64,000 bases of DNA from Pedobacter namyangjuensis. GTDB lineage: Bacteria > Bacteroidota > Bacteroidia > Sphingobacteriales > Sphingobacteriaceae. The stretch covers positions 124,001 through 188,000 of the forward strand of contig NZ_QMHQ01000001.1 of the NCBI RefSeq assembly GCF_003313325.1, in the 5' to 3' direction. A program made the position numbers and the translations under genes. The notes beneath the pieces are model-generated. The model worked only from the letters and a program-made list of their open reading frames with translations, made no database searches and had not been told where the DNA came from. Positions 8,038 through 17,784 of this stretch are shown here, piece after piece. Position 1 is the stretch's first letter; the number at the start of each line of letters is the position of its first letter.

Positions 8038-11013
8038 TTACAACTTACGTTTAACTTCCACTTGTTCGTATGCTTCTACAATATCCCCAACTTCAATGTT
8101 GTTAAAGTTTTGGATGTTAAGACCACATTCGTAACCTTTAGCTACTTCTTTCACATCGTCTTTGAAACGTTTTAGTGACGCAAGCTCACCTGTATAAATT
8201 ACAACACCATCACGTACAATACGGATTTTGCTATTTCTAGTAATCTTACCGTCTAATACCATACAACCTGCAATGGTACCCACTTTAGTAATCTTAAAGG
8301 TCTCTCTAATCTCTACGTTAGCAACAATTTTCTCTTCAAATTCTGGAGCCAACATACCTTCCATTGCAGCTTTAATTTCGTTAATTGCATCGTAGATGAT
8401 AGAGTACAAACGAATATCAATTTGTTCTTGCTCTGCCAATTTACGAGCTCCTGGCGAAGGACGCACTTGGAAACCGATAATAATTGCATCAGATGCAGAA
8501 GCTAACAATACATCAGATTCTGAAATTTGACCTACCGCTTTACTAATTATATTGATTTGAATTTCTTCTGTAGATAACTTCAATAATGAATCGGCTAATG
8601 CTTCGATTGAACCATCCACATCACCTTTAACAATTAAATTAAGCTCTTTGAAGTTACCAATAGCTAAACGACGACCAATTTCATCAAGCGTGATATGTTT
8701 CTGCGTACGTAAGCCCTGCTCACGCATCAATTGTAAACGTTTGTTCGCAATATCTCTCGCTTCTACTTCGCTTTCTAATGCGTTAAATCTATCACCCGCT
8801 GTTGGTGCACCTTGCATACCTAATACTTGAACTGGTACAGAAGGGCCTGCTTCGTTAACTTTAGCTCCACGTTCGTTAAATAACGCTTTAACTTTACCAC
8901 TATAACTACCCGCTAAAATTGGATCTCCAACACGTAAAGTACCTGCTTGAACCAATACGGTAGTTACAATACCGCGTCCTTTATCTAAAGTAGCCTCTAT
9001 AACCGTACCTGTAGCACGTTTATTAGGGTTAGCTTTTAATTCTAATAACTCTGCTTCTAGCAATACCTTATCTAATAATAAATCGACATTTAAGCCACTT
9101 TTACTAGATATTTCTTGCGACTGGAATTTACCGCCCCAATCTTCTACTAAAATATTCATTACTGATAATTGCTCTCTCACTCTATCAGAGTTAGCGCCTG
9201 GCTTATCAATTTTGGTAAACGCAAATACTAAAGGTACTCCAGCTGCCTGTGCGTGGTTAATAGCCTCTTTTGTTTGAGGCATTACCGCATCATCTGCTGC
9301 AATAACGATAATTGCAATATCCGCAACTTTAGCACCACGAGCACGCATTGCTGTGAAGGCTTCGTGACCCGGTGTATCTAAGAAAGTTACTTGTTTGCCA
9401 GAATTTGTAGTTACTTTATATGCACCAATGTGCTGTGTAATACCACCTGCCTCACCAGCTACCACATTTGCCTTACGGATATAATCTAGTAATGATGTTT
9501 TACCATGATCCACGTGACCCATAATGGTAACAACTGGTACTCTTGGTTCTAAATCTTCCGGTGCGTCTTCTTCTTCAATAACACTATCAGCTTCTTCATC
9601 TGCTTTAACGAATTGAATTTCATAACCGAACTCATCAGCCACAATGGTTAAGGTCTCTGCATCTAAACGTTGGTTAATAGATACGAACATCCCTAAACTC
9701 ATACACGTTCCGATAATTTTCGTAACCGGAACATCCATCATATTAGCTAACTCATTTGCCGTAACAAACTCGGTAACTTTTAATACTTTAGATTGCAATT
9801 GCTCTTCTGCAGCTGCTTCTTCCGCAGTTAATGCCACATCATCACGTTTCTGACGACGTAGTTTTGCACGTTGGGCGAATTTACCAGACTTACCAGCACC
9901 ACTTAAACGAGCAAGTGTTGCCTTAATTTGGTCTTGTATTTCTTTTTCTGTTGGTTCCTCTTTAGGTCCGCCAGGTGCACCACCCGGACGAGCGTTTCTA
10001 AAGTTAGGACGACCACCAGCTGTATTATTTGTATTATTTCTAAAATCAGGTCTATTTCCTGGTACGCCACCTCCTGCCGCTGGGCGAGCTGGTTGTCCTG
10101 GCTGTTGATTAGTTTGTGGTTGTTGAGGCGTATTAGGACCTCCAGGCGTTTTTTTACGCTTACGTTTTCTTTTTGCAGCTTCGCTATCTCCAGAAGAAGC
10201 AATTGGCTGGTTTCTACGATCTGGTGTAGTTGGCAAAACGATTTTGCCAATAATATTTGGTCCAGATAATTTTACCGAACGAGCTTTAATAACCTCGTCT
10301 TCTGCCGGAACTACCGGAGGAGTAGCAACCGCAGGTTTCTCTTCAGCCTTAGGGGCTTCAGCTTGCGGTTTCACTTCTTCTTTAACCACTGGCTTTTCTT
10401 CAGCAACTGGTTTAGTCTCTGCAACTGTAGTTGACACTGGTTTAATCGGCTCTTCAACCTTTGGTTTTTCAGCAACTGGCTCTTCTTTCTTAGCTTCAAC
10501 AACAGGTGCAGGCTCTTCTTTTTTAGCCGGACGAGTTTTAGAATTTAGATCGTTAAGATCTATCTTCCCAACTATCTTAACACCAGGTAAAGATCCTTCC
10601 TCTGCTGGCTGGCTCTCTTTCACGGGAGCTGCTGCTGGCTCAGAAACCTTAACTTCTGCAGGTTTTTCCTCTTTAGGCTTTTCAACCGGCGGAGTATAAG
10701 ACTGTGCATTTTTGATTAAAATACCTTCGTTTTCAAATTCTTGTTTATTTCTAGGCACCTCAGGAGCTTTCTCAGCGGCTTCGGGTTCATCACGACGAAT
10801 TTTACCTATATTAATTTGATTGGCTTCTTCTTTTACGATTTTATCCCCCTGAAACTCTCTAAGTAATGTATCATACATATCTTTTGAAAGTTTTGTAGTG
10901 GGCTTATTTTCCACAGCAAAGCCTTTCTTACCAAGAAAATCTACTGCCGTAGCAATTCCTATGTTAAGCTCCTTAGCTGCTTTAAATAAAATTATGGCTT
11001 TGTCGTCTGACAT
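8038..11013 (-). CDS. infB: translation initiation factor IF-2
   Basis: A 991-residue IF-2. Residues 1-55 are an IF2_N module. Residues about 60-390 are a long low-complexity Pro/Glu/Lys-rich linker ending in a basic, Gly/Asn-rich stretch (RKRKRKKTP, then [12 protein letters not shown]), a form common in Bacteroidota. A second IF2_N follows (about 410-465), then the GTPase domain with [12 protein letters not shown] (about 498-509), DTPGHEAF (about 545-552) and the TKID motif (about 599), and domains II-IV. It places initiator fMet-tRNA on the 30S subunit and promotes subunit joining. It is the last gene of the rimP-nusA-infB operon and has its own terminator. Several long frames on the opposite strand are by-products of the repetitive linker. 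Confidence 0.97.
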   Translation of the reverse strand: MSDDKAIILFKAAKELNIGIATAVDFLGKKGFAVENKPTTKLSKDMYDTLLREFQGDKIVKEEANQINIGKIRRDEPEAAEKAPEVPRNKQEFENEGILIKNAQSYTPPVEKPKEEKPAEVKVSEPAAAPVKESQPAEEGSLPGVKIVGKIDLNDLNSKTRPAKKEEPAPVVEAKKEEPVAEKPKVEEPIKPVSTTVAETKPVAEEKPVVKEEVKPQAEAPKAEEKPAVATPPVVPAEDEVIKARSVKLSGPNIIGKIVLPTTPDRRNQPIASSGDSEAAKRKRKRKKTPGGPNTPQQPQTNQQPGQPARPAAGGGVPGNRPDFRNNTNNTAGGRPNFRNARPGGAPGGPKEEPTEKEIQDQIKATLARLSGAGKSGKFAQRAKLRRQKRDDVALTAEEAAAEEQLQSKVLKVTEFVTANELANMMDVPVTKIIGTCMSLGMFVSINQRLDAETLTIVADEFGYEIQFVKADEEADSVIEEEDAPEDLEPRVPVVTIMGHVDHGKTSLLDYIRKANVVAGEAGGITQHIGAYKVTTNSGKQVTFLDTPGHEAFTAMRARGAKVADIAIIVIAADDAVMPQTKEAINHAQAAGVPLVFAFTKIDKPGANSDRVREQLSVMNILVEDWGGKFQSQEISSKSGLNVDLLLDKVLLEAELLELKANPNKRATGTVIEATLDKGRGIVTTVLVQAGTLRVGDPILAGSYSGKVKALFNERGAKVNEAGPSVPVQVLGMQGAPTAGDRFNALESEVEARDIANKRLQLMREQGLRTQKHITLDEIGRRLAIGNFKELNLIVKGDVDGSIEALADSLLKLSTEEIQINIISKAVGQISESDVLLASASDAIIIGFQVRPSPGARKLAEQEQIDIRLYSIIYDAINEIKAAMEGMLAPEFEEKIVANVEIRETFKITKVGTIAGCMVLDGKITRNSKIRIVRDGVVIYTGELASLKRFKDDVKEVAKGYECGLNIQNFNNIEVGDIVEAYEQVEVKRKL

Positions 11014-11083
11014 CTATTATCCTATTATTTACTAAATTATATACAAAAGTAACGTTTATTCTTGTTTATTCAAGCATACACGT

Positions 11084-12319
11084 CTATTCAAATTCCGATT
11101 TAAGAATTCCTATCACTTCTTTGATAGTTTCTTCTTCAAGATCGGTACGTTTTACCAATTCATCTACAGATAAAGCTAAAACACTTTTAGCGGTATCACA
11201 ACCTACCGATTTAAGCTCATCAATGATCCAGCTATCAATTTCATCCGAGAATTCTTCGATATCCACATCTTCATCTTCTTCTCCAGCCTCACGATAAACA
11301 TCGATTTCATATCCTGTCAATTTACCTGCCAACTTAATGTTGTGTCCGCCTCTACCGATAGCTAATGACACTTGATCTGGCTTTAAGTAAACTGAAGCCG
11401 TTTTATTTTCATCATCTAACTTAATAGAAGTGATTTTTGCAGGACTTAAAGCACGTTGAATGTATAGAGAAATATTATTTGTAAAGTTAATTACATCGAT
11501 ATTCTCGTTTTTCAACTCTCTAACAATACCGTGGATACGAGAACCTTTCATACCAACACAAGCACCTACCGGATCAATTCTATCATCGTAAGATTCTACC
11601 GCAACTTTCGCTCTTTCTCCTGGCTCACGAACAATTTTCTTGATAGTGATTAAACCATCAAAAATTTCTGGAACTTCTATTTCGAACAATCGTTGTAAAA
11701 ACTCTGGAGCAACTCTTGAGATGATAATTTTTGGAGTTGCGTTTAACATATCAACCTTAGAAATTACCGCTCTAACCGCATCGCCTTTTTTGAAATAATC
11801 TGCAGGAATTTGCTCTGTTTTTGGCATGATCAATTCATTACCTTCATCATCAAGCACCAAAGTCTCTTTTTTCCAAACCTGGTAAACTTCACCAGTTACA
11901 ATTTCGCCAACTCTGTCTTTATACTTTTTGAAAATTTCGTCTTTTTCTAATTCTAAAACTTTAGAAACCAACGTTTGGCGAGCCGCTAAAATAGCTCTTC
12001 TACCAAAACTTTCTAAAGTAATCTGCTCTATGTAATCGTCACCTACTTCCATATCAGCATCTAACAGCTTTACTTCGGCAAGTTCAATTTCTAAATCATC
12101 GTCTTCAGAAAAACCATCTTCCATTACCTTTCTGGTACGCCAGATTTCCAAATCCCCATTGTCTGGGTTAACAATAACATCACAGTTTTCATCAGTACCG
12201 TATTTTTTACGCAACATACTGCGAAATACCTCTTCCAGTACGCTAATTACTGTCGGACGGTCGATATTTTTGAATTCCTTAAACTCTTGGAATGAATCGA
12301 TTAAATTAATATTGCTCAT
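11084..12319 (-). CDS. nusA: transcription termination/antitermination factor NusA
   Basis: A 411-residue NusA. The N-terminal RNA polymerase-binding domain covers about 1-130, an S1 domain about 135-205, and two KH domains about 230-345 with the signature GMKGSRIHGIVREL and GRGGHNIKLA. A short acidic C-terminal region (EEDEDVDIEEFSDEID) ends in one helix-hairpin-helix-like repeat, so the double acidic repeat of E. coli NusA is absent, as is usual in this phylum. NusA modulates pausing, Rho-independent termination and antitermination. It lies 4 bp downstream of rimP and 70 bp upstream of infB, the classical order. Confidence 0.96.
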   Translation of the reverse strand: MSNINLIDSFQEFKEFKNIDRPTVISVLEEVFRSMLRKKYGTDENCDVIVNPDNGDLEIWRTRKVMEDGFSEDDDLEIELAEVKLLDADMEVGDDYIEQITLESFGRRAILAARQTLVSKVLELEKDEIFKKYKDRVGEIVTGEVYQVWKKETLVLDDEGNELIMPKTEQIPADYFKKGDAVRAVISKVDMLNATPKIIISRVAPEFLQRLFEIEVPEIFDGLITIKKIVREPGERAKVAVESYDDRIDPVGACVGMKGSRIHGIVRELKNENIDVINFTNNISLYIQRALSPAKITSIKLDDENKTASVYLKPDQVSLAIGRGGHNIKLAGKLTGYEIDVYREAGEEDEDVDIEEFSDEIDSWIIDELKSVGCDTAKSVLALSVDELVKRTDLEEETIKEVIGILKSEFE

Positions 12320-12323
12320 TTTC

Positions 12324-12788
12324 CTATTTAAATGAAATTAAAACCTTGGTTTCTACTATTTTATTAAATTCAATTGATGTTTCTACCAATTGTGCCTTTT
12401 TACCTTTTTCTTTTACTTTTTCCTCAATAACGATAGCTTCATCAGTAACAGAAAGCAACTTGCCCTCTTTTTTCTCGCCGTCGTTTAATTTTACGCTTAA
12501 TTCCCTGCCTATATTTTTATGATATTGACGGTTTAATTTAAGTGCTTCGCCTACTCCAGGAGAAGAAACCTCAAGATTGTAAGCTTTTTCGATTGTATTC
12601 TCTTCTTCTAAATGGAAGCCAACGTGCCTGCTAATTGCGACACAATCCTGAATGCTTATACCTTGGTCGCCATCTACATGGATAATCAGTTTGTTGTTTG
12701 GCAACATTTTAACCTCTACCAAAAACAACTCGGGTCTATCTGCAATTTTCTCCTCTACAAGTGCTACAACTCTATTTTCTACCTGCAT
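12324..12788 (-). CDS. rimP: ribosome maturation factor RimP
   Basis: A 154-residue RimP of normal length. The N-terminal domain has DGDQGISIQDCVAISRHV (about 39-56) and the conserved EVSSPGVGEALK motif (about 72-83), followed by an SH3-like C-terminal domain. RimP assists 30S maturation. It is the first gene of the rimP-nusA-infB operon and its stop codon is 4 bp from nusA. A terminator hairpin lies 25 bp upstream of the ATG, so transcription from the lipoprotein gene further upstream is probably separated from this operon. Confidence 0.95.
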   Translation of the reverse strand: MQVENRVVALVEEKIADRPELFLVEVKMLPNNKLIIHVDGDQGISIQDCVAISRHVGFHLEEENTIEKAYNLEVSSPGVGEALKLNRQYHKNIGRELSVKLNDGEKKEGKLLSVTDEAIVIEEKVKEKGKKAQLVETSIEFNKIVETKVLISFK

Positions 12789-12810
12789 ATGCTAAATTTT
12801 AGAAAAGAAA

Positions 12811-12828
12811 AAAGGGGACACGGTCCCC
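12811..12828 (-). terminator. intrinsic terminator between lipoprotein gene and rimP
   Basis: The minus strand reads GGGGAC, loop CGT, GTCCCC, then TTTTTT. It sits 74 bp after the stop of the lipoprotein gene and just upstream of rimP. The rimP promoter must overlap or follow it, or some read-through occurs. Confidence 0.72.
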
Positions 12829-12901
12829 TCTCCTTCCACTATTACGGTGCAAACTTATGAAATTTTTATGAGAATTACAAATAGGTTTGCAAATGAAGTG
12901 G

Positions 12902-13324
12902 TTAGCGCTTTAGAAAAGCTTGTTGTTTTTTTAATTTATGCCCAACTTTAGACGTTAAAATATCTTTTGTACTAGCAAATTCTGTATTGATAACAGTTTC
13001 TATTAAATACGTTTTGCCCTTAATAAAAGAAGTATCGGGTGTAAAAACCAAGATATCGCCTAACATCCCTAACCTACCATTTATCTCTTTTTCCATTGTA
13101 GTAGAATCATTTTCTGCAGGGGTTTGCAACACAGAAACCAAACTTTGGTAGGCACTATCTACACCAATGTTTTTTTTGATTTGATAAAGCCCAACTTCGT
13201 TTATTTTGGAAATATAAATCTGGCTACTGTCTTTAGAAAAGCTAATTAGAACTGGCTCGTTATTTGCTTTCGAACATCCCGCTAGGCAAATTAAAACAGC
13301 CACAAATTTTATATATTTAAACAT
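12902..13324 (-). CDS. putative lipoprotein, function unknown
   Basis: A 140-residue protein with a lipoprotein signal: MFKYIKFVAVLICLAGC, cleavage before Cys17 (lipobox LAGC). The mature part is hydrophilic, with no motif I recognise; it contains DSSQIYISKINEVGLYQIKK and ends in a Lys-rich tail. Without an Asp at position +2 it may go to the outer membrane, but sorting rules in this phylum differ. Its ATG is only 16 bp from the ATG of the divergent membrane protein gene, so its promoter must lie inside that gene. Confidence 0.72.
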   Translation of the reverse strand: MFKYIKFVAVLICLAGCSKANNEPVLISFSKDSSQIYISKINEVGLYQIKKNIGVDSAYQSLVSVLQTPAENDSTTMEKEINGRLGMLGDILVFTPDTSFIKGKTYLIETVINTEFASTKDILTSKVGHKLKKQQAFLKR

Positions 13325-13340
13325 AAACTAAATTAACATT

Positions 13341-13688
13341 ATGAAATTAATACTCGAAATTTTATTAATGGGCTTGGCCATGATGCTTGGAGCTTACTTT
13401 GTTCCAGGTGTTACAGTAAATGGATTTGGAGACGCAATTATCGCCGCCGTTTTAATAGCGGTTGCAAATGCAACAATAGGATTAATATTAAGAATTTTTA
13501 CCTTCCCCCTTAATGTTTTAACACTCGGCCTAATCTCATTTATTATTACCGTTTTAATGATTTTATTGGTAGATCATTTTATGGCAGGCTTTAACACCAC
13601 AGGCTTTTTAGCTGCTGCGATTTTGGCAATAGCCGTTTCTGTAATTAAAATGATTTTGGATTCTATTTTCGGAATAGATAAAAAATAA
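13341..13688 (+). CDS. phage-holin-superfamily IV-like small membrane protein
   Basis: A 115-residue, almost wholly hydrophobic protein with four predicted membrane segments (about 1-20, 28-48, 55-77 and 85-108) and few charged residues outside the C-terminal IDKK. This arrangement, with GAYFVPGVTV early and a FPLNVLTLGL segment in the middle, matches the 4-TMS phage holin family IV proteins (DUF360-like) found in many non-phage genomes. There is no phage context here, so a holin role is unlikely. It is followed by a clear terminator and transcribed alone. Confidence 0.8.
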   Translation: MKLILEILLMGLAMMLGAYFVPGVTVNGFGDAIIAAVLIAVANATIGLILRIFTFPLNVLTLGLISFIITVLMILLVDHFMAGFNTTGFLAAAILAIAVSVIKMILDSIFGIDKK

Positions 13689-13712
13689 TATTAAACCTAA
13701 CCACAAAGACAC

Positions 13713-13747
13713 AAAAGCCACAAAGATCTATTTCTTTGTGGCTTTTT
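13713..13747 (+). terminator. intrinsic terminator, bidirectional
   Basis: A 13-bp stem (AAAAGCCACAAAG against CTTTGTGGCTTTT) is followed by T on the plus strand and by a shorter T-run on the minus strand. It serves the small membrane protein gene and probably also the convergent acyl-CoA dehydrogenase. Confidence 0.8.
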
Positions 13748-13770
13748 ATTATTCAGATCCCTTTTAAGTT

Positions 13771-14913
13771 TTACTTACTTAGAATATTTCTACTGATAAC
13801 CATTTTCTGTATCTCAGAAGTACCTTCATATATCTGCGTAATTTTTGCATCTCGCATTAATCTTTCTACATGGTATTCCTTAACAAAACCATAACCGCCG
13901 TGAATTTGAACGGCCTCAACCGTTACATCCATTGCTACTTTACTAGCAAATAATTTAGCCATTGAGCCAGCCAAGGTATAAGATTGTCCTTGATCTTTTA
14001 ACCAAGCAGCCTTATAAACCAACATACGAGCTGCTTCGATTTGAGTAGCCATATCTGCCAATTTAAATGCAATAGCTTGGTGTTCTGCAATTGCTTTCCC
14101 AAATGATTTTCTTTGTTTTGAGTATTCTAAAGCTAACTCATACGCACCTGCTGCAATACCCAAAGCTTGTGCCGCAATACCAATTCTACCACCTTCTAAT
14201 GTTTTCATGGCAAAAGAAAAACCAAATCCATCATCCCCGATTCTGTTTTCTTTCGGAACTTTTACGTCGTTAAACATTAGCGAGTGGGTATCAGAACCAC
14301 GAATGCCCAATTTATTTTCTTTAGGCCCAATTGTAAAACCCGGTGTACCCGCTTCTACAATAAAAGCATTAATACCTTTATGCCTTAACTCTTTATGTGT
14401 TTGTGCTATAACTAAATAGGTACTTGCTGTGCTACCATTGGTAATCCAATTTTTGGTGCCATTAAGCAAATAATAATCGCCCATATCTTCTGCAGTAGTC
14501 TGTTGCGAAGTAGCATCAGAGCCGGCTTCTGGTTCAGATAAGCAAAAAGCGCCTATTTTTTCTCCACTTGCCAAAGGTTTTAGGTATTTTTCTTTTTGCG
14601 CTTCGGTACCGTAGCTTTCAAGTCCATAACAAACTAAGGAATTGTTTACAGAAACTACAACTGATGCAGAAGCATCAATCTTCGAAAGTTCTTCCATAAC
14701 CAAAACGTAAGAAACGGCATCCATTCCGCTCCCATTATATTTTTGGTCGACCATCATTCCTAAAAAACCGAGCTCACCCAGCTTTTTCACCTGCTCCTTC
14801 GGAAACTTTTGGTGTTCATCTCTTTCTATAACGCCGGGCTTAAGTTCTGTTTGCGCAAAATCTCTTGCCGCCTGTTGTATCATTAGCTGTTCTTCACTTA
14901 ACTCAAAAAGCAT
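13771..14913 (-). CDS. acyl-CoA dehydrogenase (short-chain type)
   Basis: A 380-residue flavoprotein with both family signatures: GAFCLSEPEAGSDA (about 125-138) and the C-terminal QIYEGTSEIQKMVISRNI (about 359-376). The Glu of YEGT is the catalytic base position used by short- and medium-chain enzymes. The N-terminus MLFELSEEQLMIQQAARDFA and the overall length resemble butyryl-CoA dehydrogenase. It oxidises acyl-CoA to trans-2-enoyl-CoA, passing electrons to electron-transfer flavoprotein. No other beta-oxidation gene is adjacent, so the chain length is a guess. Confidence 0.93.
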   Translation of the reverse strand: MLFELSEEQLMIQQAARDFAQTELKPGVIERDEHQKFPKEQVKKLGELGFLGMMVDQKYNGSGMDAVSYVLVMEELSKIDASASVVVSVNNSLVCYGLESYGTEAQKEKYLKPLASGEKIGAFCLSEPEAGSDATSQQTTAEDMGDYYLLNGTKNWITNGSTASTYLVIAQTHKELRHKGINAFIVEAGTPGFTIGPKENKLGIRGSDTHSLMFNDVKVPKENRIGDDGFGFSFAMKTLEGGRIGIAAQALGIAAGAYELALEYSKQRKSFGKAIAEHQAIAFKLADMATQIEAARMLVYKAAWLKDQGQSYTLAGSMAKLFASKVAMDVTVEAVQIHGGYGFVKEYHVERLMRDAKITQIYEGTSEIQKMVISRNILSK

Positions 14914-15501
14914 ATTATGATTTATTATTGGTTAGATTTCTCAAAATTAATATTTCTTTGCCAAAATTACTATGGCTGCATAGTAATTTTTTAGCAAAAT
15001 GTATTTCTTTTTAAGAAAAGGCATATATTTTAGGTGAAGGAGAAAGAATGTTTTACAAAAACTGCAAAACTGCTGCTCGACAAAGTGAATCCATATCACA
15101 TGGACGGAAACCTGTGCTCAATCTGAAAACAAAGTGCTTACCTAACTTTCGGAAATGATTTGAAAAGCAATGCAATTGCAAATAGGTTTCTTCTGCCCTG
15201 CTCTACGCTTTACTCGCCCGAGAACCGGGCTCGTGTTCGCTACTATCAGGTTTAATATACAGTGGCTTTTACAACTATGAAAAGGAACCCTGCCATAAAC
15301 AAGGGTGGAAGTGCTATAAACCCGATATTCGTGGAAATTTTTGAAATACCAAGCACCTGCGTTTCGAGGTTGGCACAAAGCGCAAAAATTGAAACATTAG
15401 CGGGGCCGATGTAACCGAAAAGTGCTACAACTGCTTTTCAAAAAATCTAACAGCAAATAAAATCGGCGAGAATAAGGCTTCAACTACAGCCTGATAGATA
15501 C
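14914..15501. other. 588-bp intergenic region between acyl-CoA dehydrogenase and panD
   Basis: I see no credible gene. A 78-codon minus-strand frame at 15142-15378 overlaps a dispersed repeat element (15194-15257), has no family resemblance and unusual composition, so I do not accept it. The rest is non-repetitive AT-rich sequence with locally higher GC near 15180-15420, which looks like decayed or imported DNA. Confidence 0.5.
15194..15257 (-). repeat. dispersed imperfect-palindrome element, copy A
   Basis: On the minus strand it runs AAACCTGATAGTAGCGAACA, then a GC-rich hairpin (GAGCCCG/CGGGCG), then GTAAAGCGTAGAGCAGGGC. Ends and flanks match copies B (37348-37395), C (49885-49944) and D (39418-39479); the inner hairpin differs in each copy. 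Confidence 0.72.
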
Positions 15502-15852
15502 TTACTTAAGCAACTTGTTATTATCGTCTGGAAAAACTAAAATTGGCTGATATTTTTTAGCTTCTTCCATTGGCAAAGAACCGTAAGACATTATGATTAG
15601 AATATCTCCAAGCTGAACTTTGCGTGCTGTAGCACCATTTAAACAAACCATACCGCTTCCACGCTCGCCTCTAATAGCGTACGTTTCGAAACGCTCGCCG
15701 TTGTTATTATTTACAATTTGTACTTTTTCGTTTGGAATGATATTGGCTGCATCTAATAAATCTTCATCTATAGTTATGCTACCTACATAATTCAATTCTG
15801 CCTGTGTTACTTTAACACGGTGTATTTTCGATTTTAATATCTCGATAATCAT
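15502..15852 (-). CDS. panD: aspartate 1-decarboxylase precursor
   Basis: A 116-residue PanD. The self-processing site is intact: [10 protein letters not shown], with cleavage between Gly24 and Ser25 to give the pyruvoyl cofactor on the alpha chain. The conserved [13 protein letters not shown] segment (about 48-60) supports the call, as does [17 protein letters not shown] (61-77). It converts L-aspartate to beta-alanine for pantothenate synthesis. The gene follows panC on the same strand, with 82 bp between them that contain a period-7 repeat tract, so both steps that feed pantothenate are co-located. Confidence 0.96.
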   Translation of the reverse strand: MIIEILKSKIHRVKVTQAELNYVGSITIDEDLLDAANIIPNEKVQIVNNNNGERFETYAIRGERGSGMVCLNGATARKVQLGDILIIMSYGSLPMEEAKKYQPILVFPDDNNKLLK

Positions 15853-15870
15853 TCTGCAAAGTTAGTAATT

Positions 15871-15905
15871 AAGGTTGAAGGTAAAAAGCTAAAAGGTTTA
15901 AGGCT
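15871..15905. repeat. period-7 degenerate repeat tract (panC-panD spacer)
   Basis: Five consecutive heptamers, such as AAGGTTG and AAGGTAA, fill part of the panC-panD gap. It has the same character as the tracts in the arginine cluster. Confidence 0.6.
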
Positions 15906-15934
15906 ACAATCAGAAGACAAAACCGCCTACAGCC

Positions 15935-16783
15935 CTAGTTTAAAATCATATTATCAATCAATCTTGTTTGGCCAACTTTTGCCGCTACCAATACAACCGA
16001 GTTATGAGCTTTTTTATCGTCTACAGGTAACAAACTTTCGCTATCTGCAATAGTAAAATAATCTAGTTCTACGCCTGGCGTATTGTTTATCATCGTTTTG
16101 GCCTTGGCTAACAATTCTTCTAAATCTAATTTTTCGAAATTATCGGAAACAAATTGTAAGGCTTTGTTAAGCACCAAAGAATTCTCTCTATCAGATGGGC
16201 TTAGATGAATATTTCTAGAACTCATTGCAAGTCCATCATCCTCTCTAATAATTGGGCAAGAAACAATTTCTAAAGGCATTTGAAAATGCTTAACCATATT
16301 CCTTATCATTAACACCTGTTGAAAATCCTTTTGCCCAAAGAAAGCAATGTCAGGCTCAACAACATCGAAGAGCTTTTTAACAATTTGGGTAACGCCCTGG
16401 TAATGACCTTTTCTAAACTCACCTTCTAACAGAAATTCAGCCGGACCTAAATCTAAGTGCCAATCTTCCGGAACCGGAAAAGTGGGATACATTTCCTTAA
16501 CCGTGGGCATAAACACCATGTTGCATCCGGCATCGGTAAGCATTTTAATGTCGTGTTCTAATGGCCGAGGATATCTTTCCAAGTCTTTGGGATCTGTAAA
16601 CTGCGTTGGATTTACAAAAATGCTACAAACTACAATATCTGCACTGTCCTTAGCAATTTCTATGAGAGATAAATGCCCTTTGTGTAAAGCACCCATAGTA
16701 GGCACTAGAGCAATTTTAAGTTTTTCCTTTTTCAAGGGTTTCAACAATTGTTTAAATGCTGAAATGGTGTGTACAATTTCCAA
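15935..16783 (-). CDS. panC: pantothenate synthetase
   Basis: A 282-residue PanC with the ATP-binding motifs PTMGALHKGHLSLI (about 28-41) and FVNPTQF (about 57-63), the FGQKDFQQ loop (about 148-155) and DDGLAMSSRNIHL (about 182-194). It ligates pantoate and beta-alanine with ATP hydrolysis to AMP. The start is TTG at 16783: no ATG exists in frame upstream before a stop, and the N-terminus EIVHTISAFKQLL fits the family. The gene is divergent from the starch-synthase-like gene, with 144 bp between them, and leads into panD. No panB is in the window. Confidence 0.96.
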   Translation of the reverse strand: MEIVHTISAFKQLLKPLKKEKLKIALVPTMGALHKGHLSLIEIAKDSADIVVCSIFVNPTQFTDPKDLERYPRPLEHDIKMLTDAGCNMVFMPTVKEMYPTFPVPEDWHLDLGPAEFLLEGEFRKGHYQGVTQIVKKLFDVVEPDIAFFGQKDFQQVLMIRNMVKHFQMPLEIVSCPIIREDDGLAMSSRNIHLSPSDRENSLVLNKALQFVSDNFEKLDLEELLAKAKTMINNTPGVELDYFTIADSESLLPVDDKKAHNSVVLVAAKVGQTRLIDNMILN

Positions 16784-16854
16784 ATTTAAAGTTGGTTTTT
16801 AAAGGGCCAAAGTTGAACAATTATCTAAAACTTACAAAGCCTATTGCACAAGTT

Positions 16855-16886
16855 ATTGATAATTATTAATATTTTTAGTACCTTTG
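16855..16886 (+). promoter_or_regulatory. Bacteroidota-type promoter of the starch-synthase-like/DUF4270 genes
   Basis: TTG at 16856-16858 and TACCTTTG at 16879-16886 are separated by 20 nt, matching the TTG-N19/20-TAnnTTTG pattern of the primary sigma factor in this phylum. The predicted start of transcription is about 35-40 bp before the ATG at 16928. Confidence 0.72.
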
Positions 16887-16927
16887 CACCTTGATAATCT
16901 TTAAATTAACATAATTTAATATACAAT

Positions 16928-17758
16928 ATGGAGATGGCAAAAACGAAGCTACTGATTGTTACACACGAGATGTCGCCTTTCCTCGAACTTACAAAAATTT
17001 CAGAAATTACCCGTCAATTACCACAAGCGATGCAAGAAAAAGGATTCGAAATCCGCATCTTGATGCCTAGATTTGGTAATATTAACGAAAGACGTAACAG
17101 ATTGCATGAAGTGATTCGTTTGTCGGGAATGAACATCATTATCGACGACAATGACAACCCGTTAATCATAAAGGTTGCTTCAATCCCTGCAGCTCGTATG
17201 CAAGTTTACTTTTTAGATAATGAAGATTATTTCCAACGTAAATATGTATTTAGAGATAAAGAGAGTAAGTTTTATGCCGATAATGATGAGCGTACGATTT
17301 TCTTCTGCAAAGGCGCATTGGAAACCGTTAAAAAATTGGGTTGGGCTCCTGATATTGTTCACTGCCATGGCTGGATGACCTCTTTGGTTCCGGCATACAT
17401 CAAAACCACCTATAAAAACGATCCTACTTTTAAAAATTCTAAAGTAGTGTACTCTGTTTACGAAAACTGTTTTAGCGAAAGCTTGAATGCAGATTTGCAC
17501 AAAAAAGCGGTTATGCAAAATATGAGTGAAGAGGATACAAAAGCATTTATTGGAGCAAACAATACTAGTTTGCATATTGGTGCCATAACGCACGCTGATG
17601 CAATTGTTTTAGCAGATGAAAAGGTTGATGAAGATGTGTTAAAATTTGTTAAAGATTCTAATAAACCAACTTTAGCCTTTAATTTAACCGAAAATTACGA
17701 GAACTTCTACAATTTTTACGAGGAGATCTCTGATGAAGAATTGGTTTCAGTTGCTTAA
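16928..17758 (+). CDS. starch/glycogen synthase N-terminal domain protein (GT5 half, possible pseudoenzyme)
   Basis: A 276-residue protein that corresponds only to the N-terminal Rossmann half of glycogen synthase (GT5). KLLIVTHEMSPFLELTKISE (about 6-25) aligns with the region that carries KxGGL in active enzymes, and APDIVHCHGWMTSLVPAYIK (about 139-158) is well conserved. The C-terminal catalytic half (another 200-odd residues) is missing, and the ADP-glucose-binding KxGG is replaced by KISE. A glycogen synthase activity is therefore doubtful. It lies between panC and a DUF4270-glmS pair, an arrangement I know from other Bacteroidota. The second Met (16934) is a possible alternative start. 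Confidence 0.82.
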   Translation: MEMAKTKLLIVTHEMSPFLELTKISEITRQLPQAMQEKGFEIRILMPRFGNINERRNRLHEVIRLSGMNIIIDDNDNPLIIKVASIPAARMQVYFLDNEDYFQRKYVFRDKESKFYADNDERTIFFCKGALETVKKLGWAPDIVHCHGWMTSLVPAYIKTTYKNDPTFKNSKVVYSVYENCFSESLNADLHKKAVMQNMSEEDTKAFIGANNTSLHIGAITHADAIVLADEKVDEDVLKFVKDSNKPTLAFNLTENYENFYNFYEEISDEELVSVA

Positions 17759-17784
17759 AAAAGAGCATTATTTTACGAACAAAT

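Noticed and set aside
9903..10699. Long frames in other phases over the infB linker
   Set aside because: They arise from the biased codon use of the Pro/Glu/Lys linker. infB is intact across the region.
13341..13688. Prophage marker from the holin-like protein
   Set aside because: No other phage gene is nearby, and this family is common in non-phage chromosomes.
15142..15378. 78-codon minus-strand frame in the acyl-CoA dehydrogenase-panD gap
   Set aside because: It overlaps dispersed element A, is Cys- and Arg-rich unlike the neighbours, and has no family resemblance.
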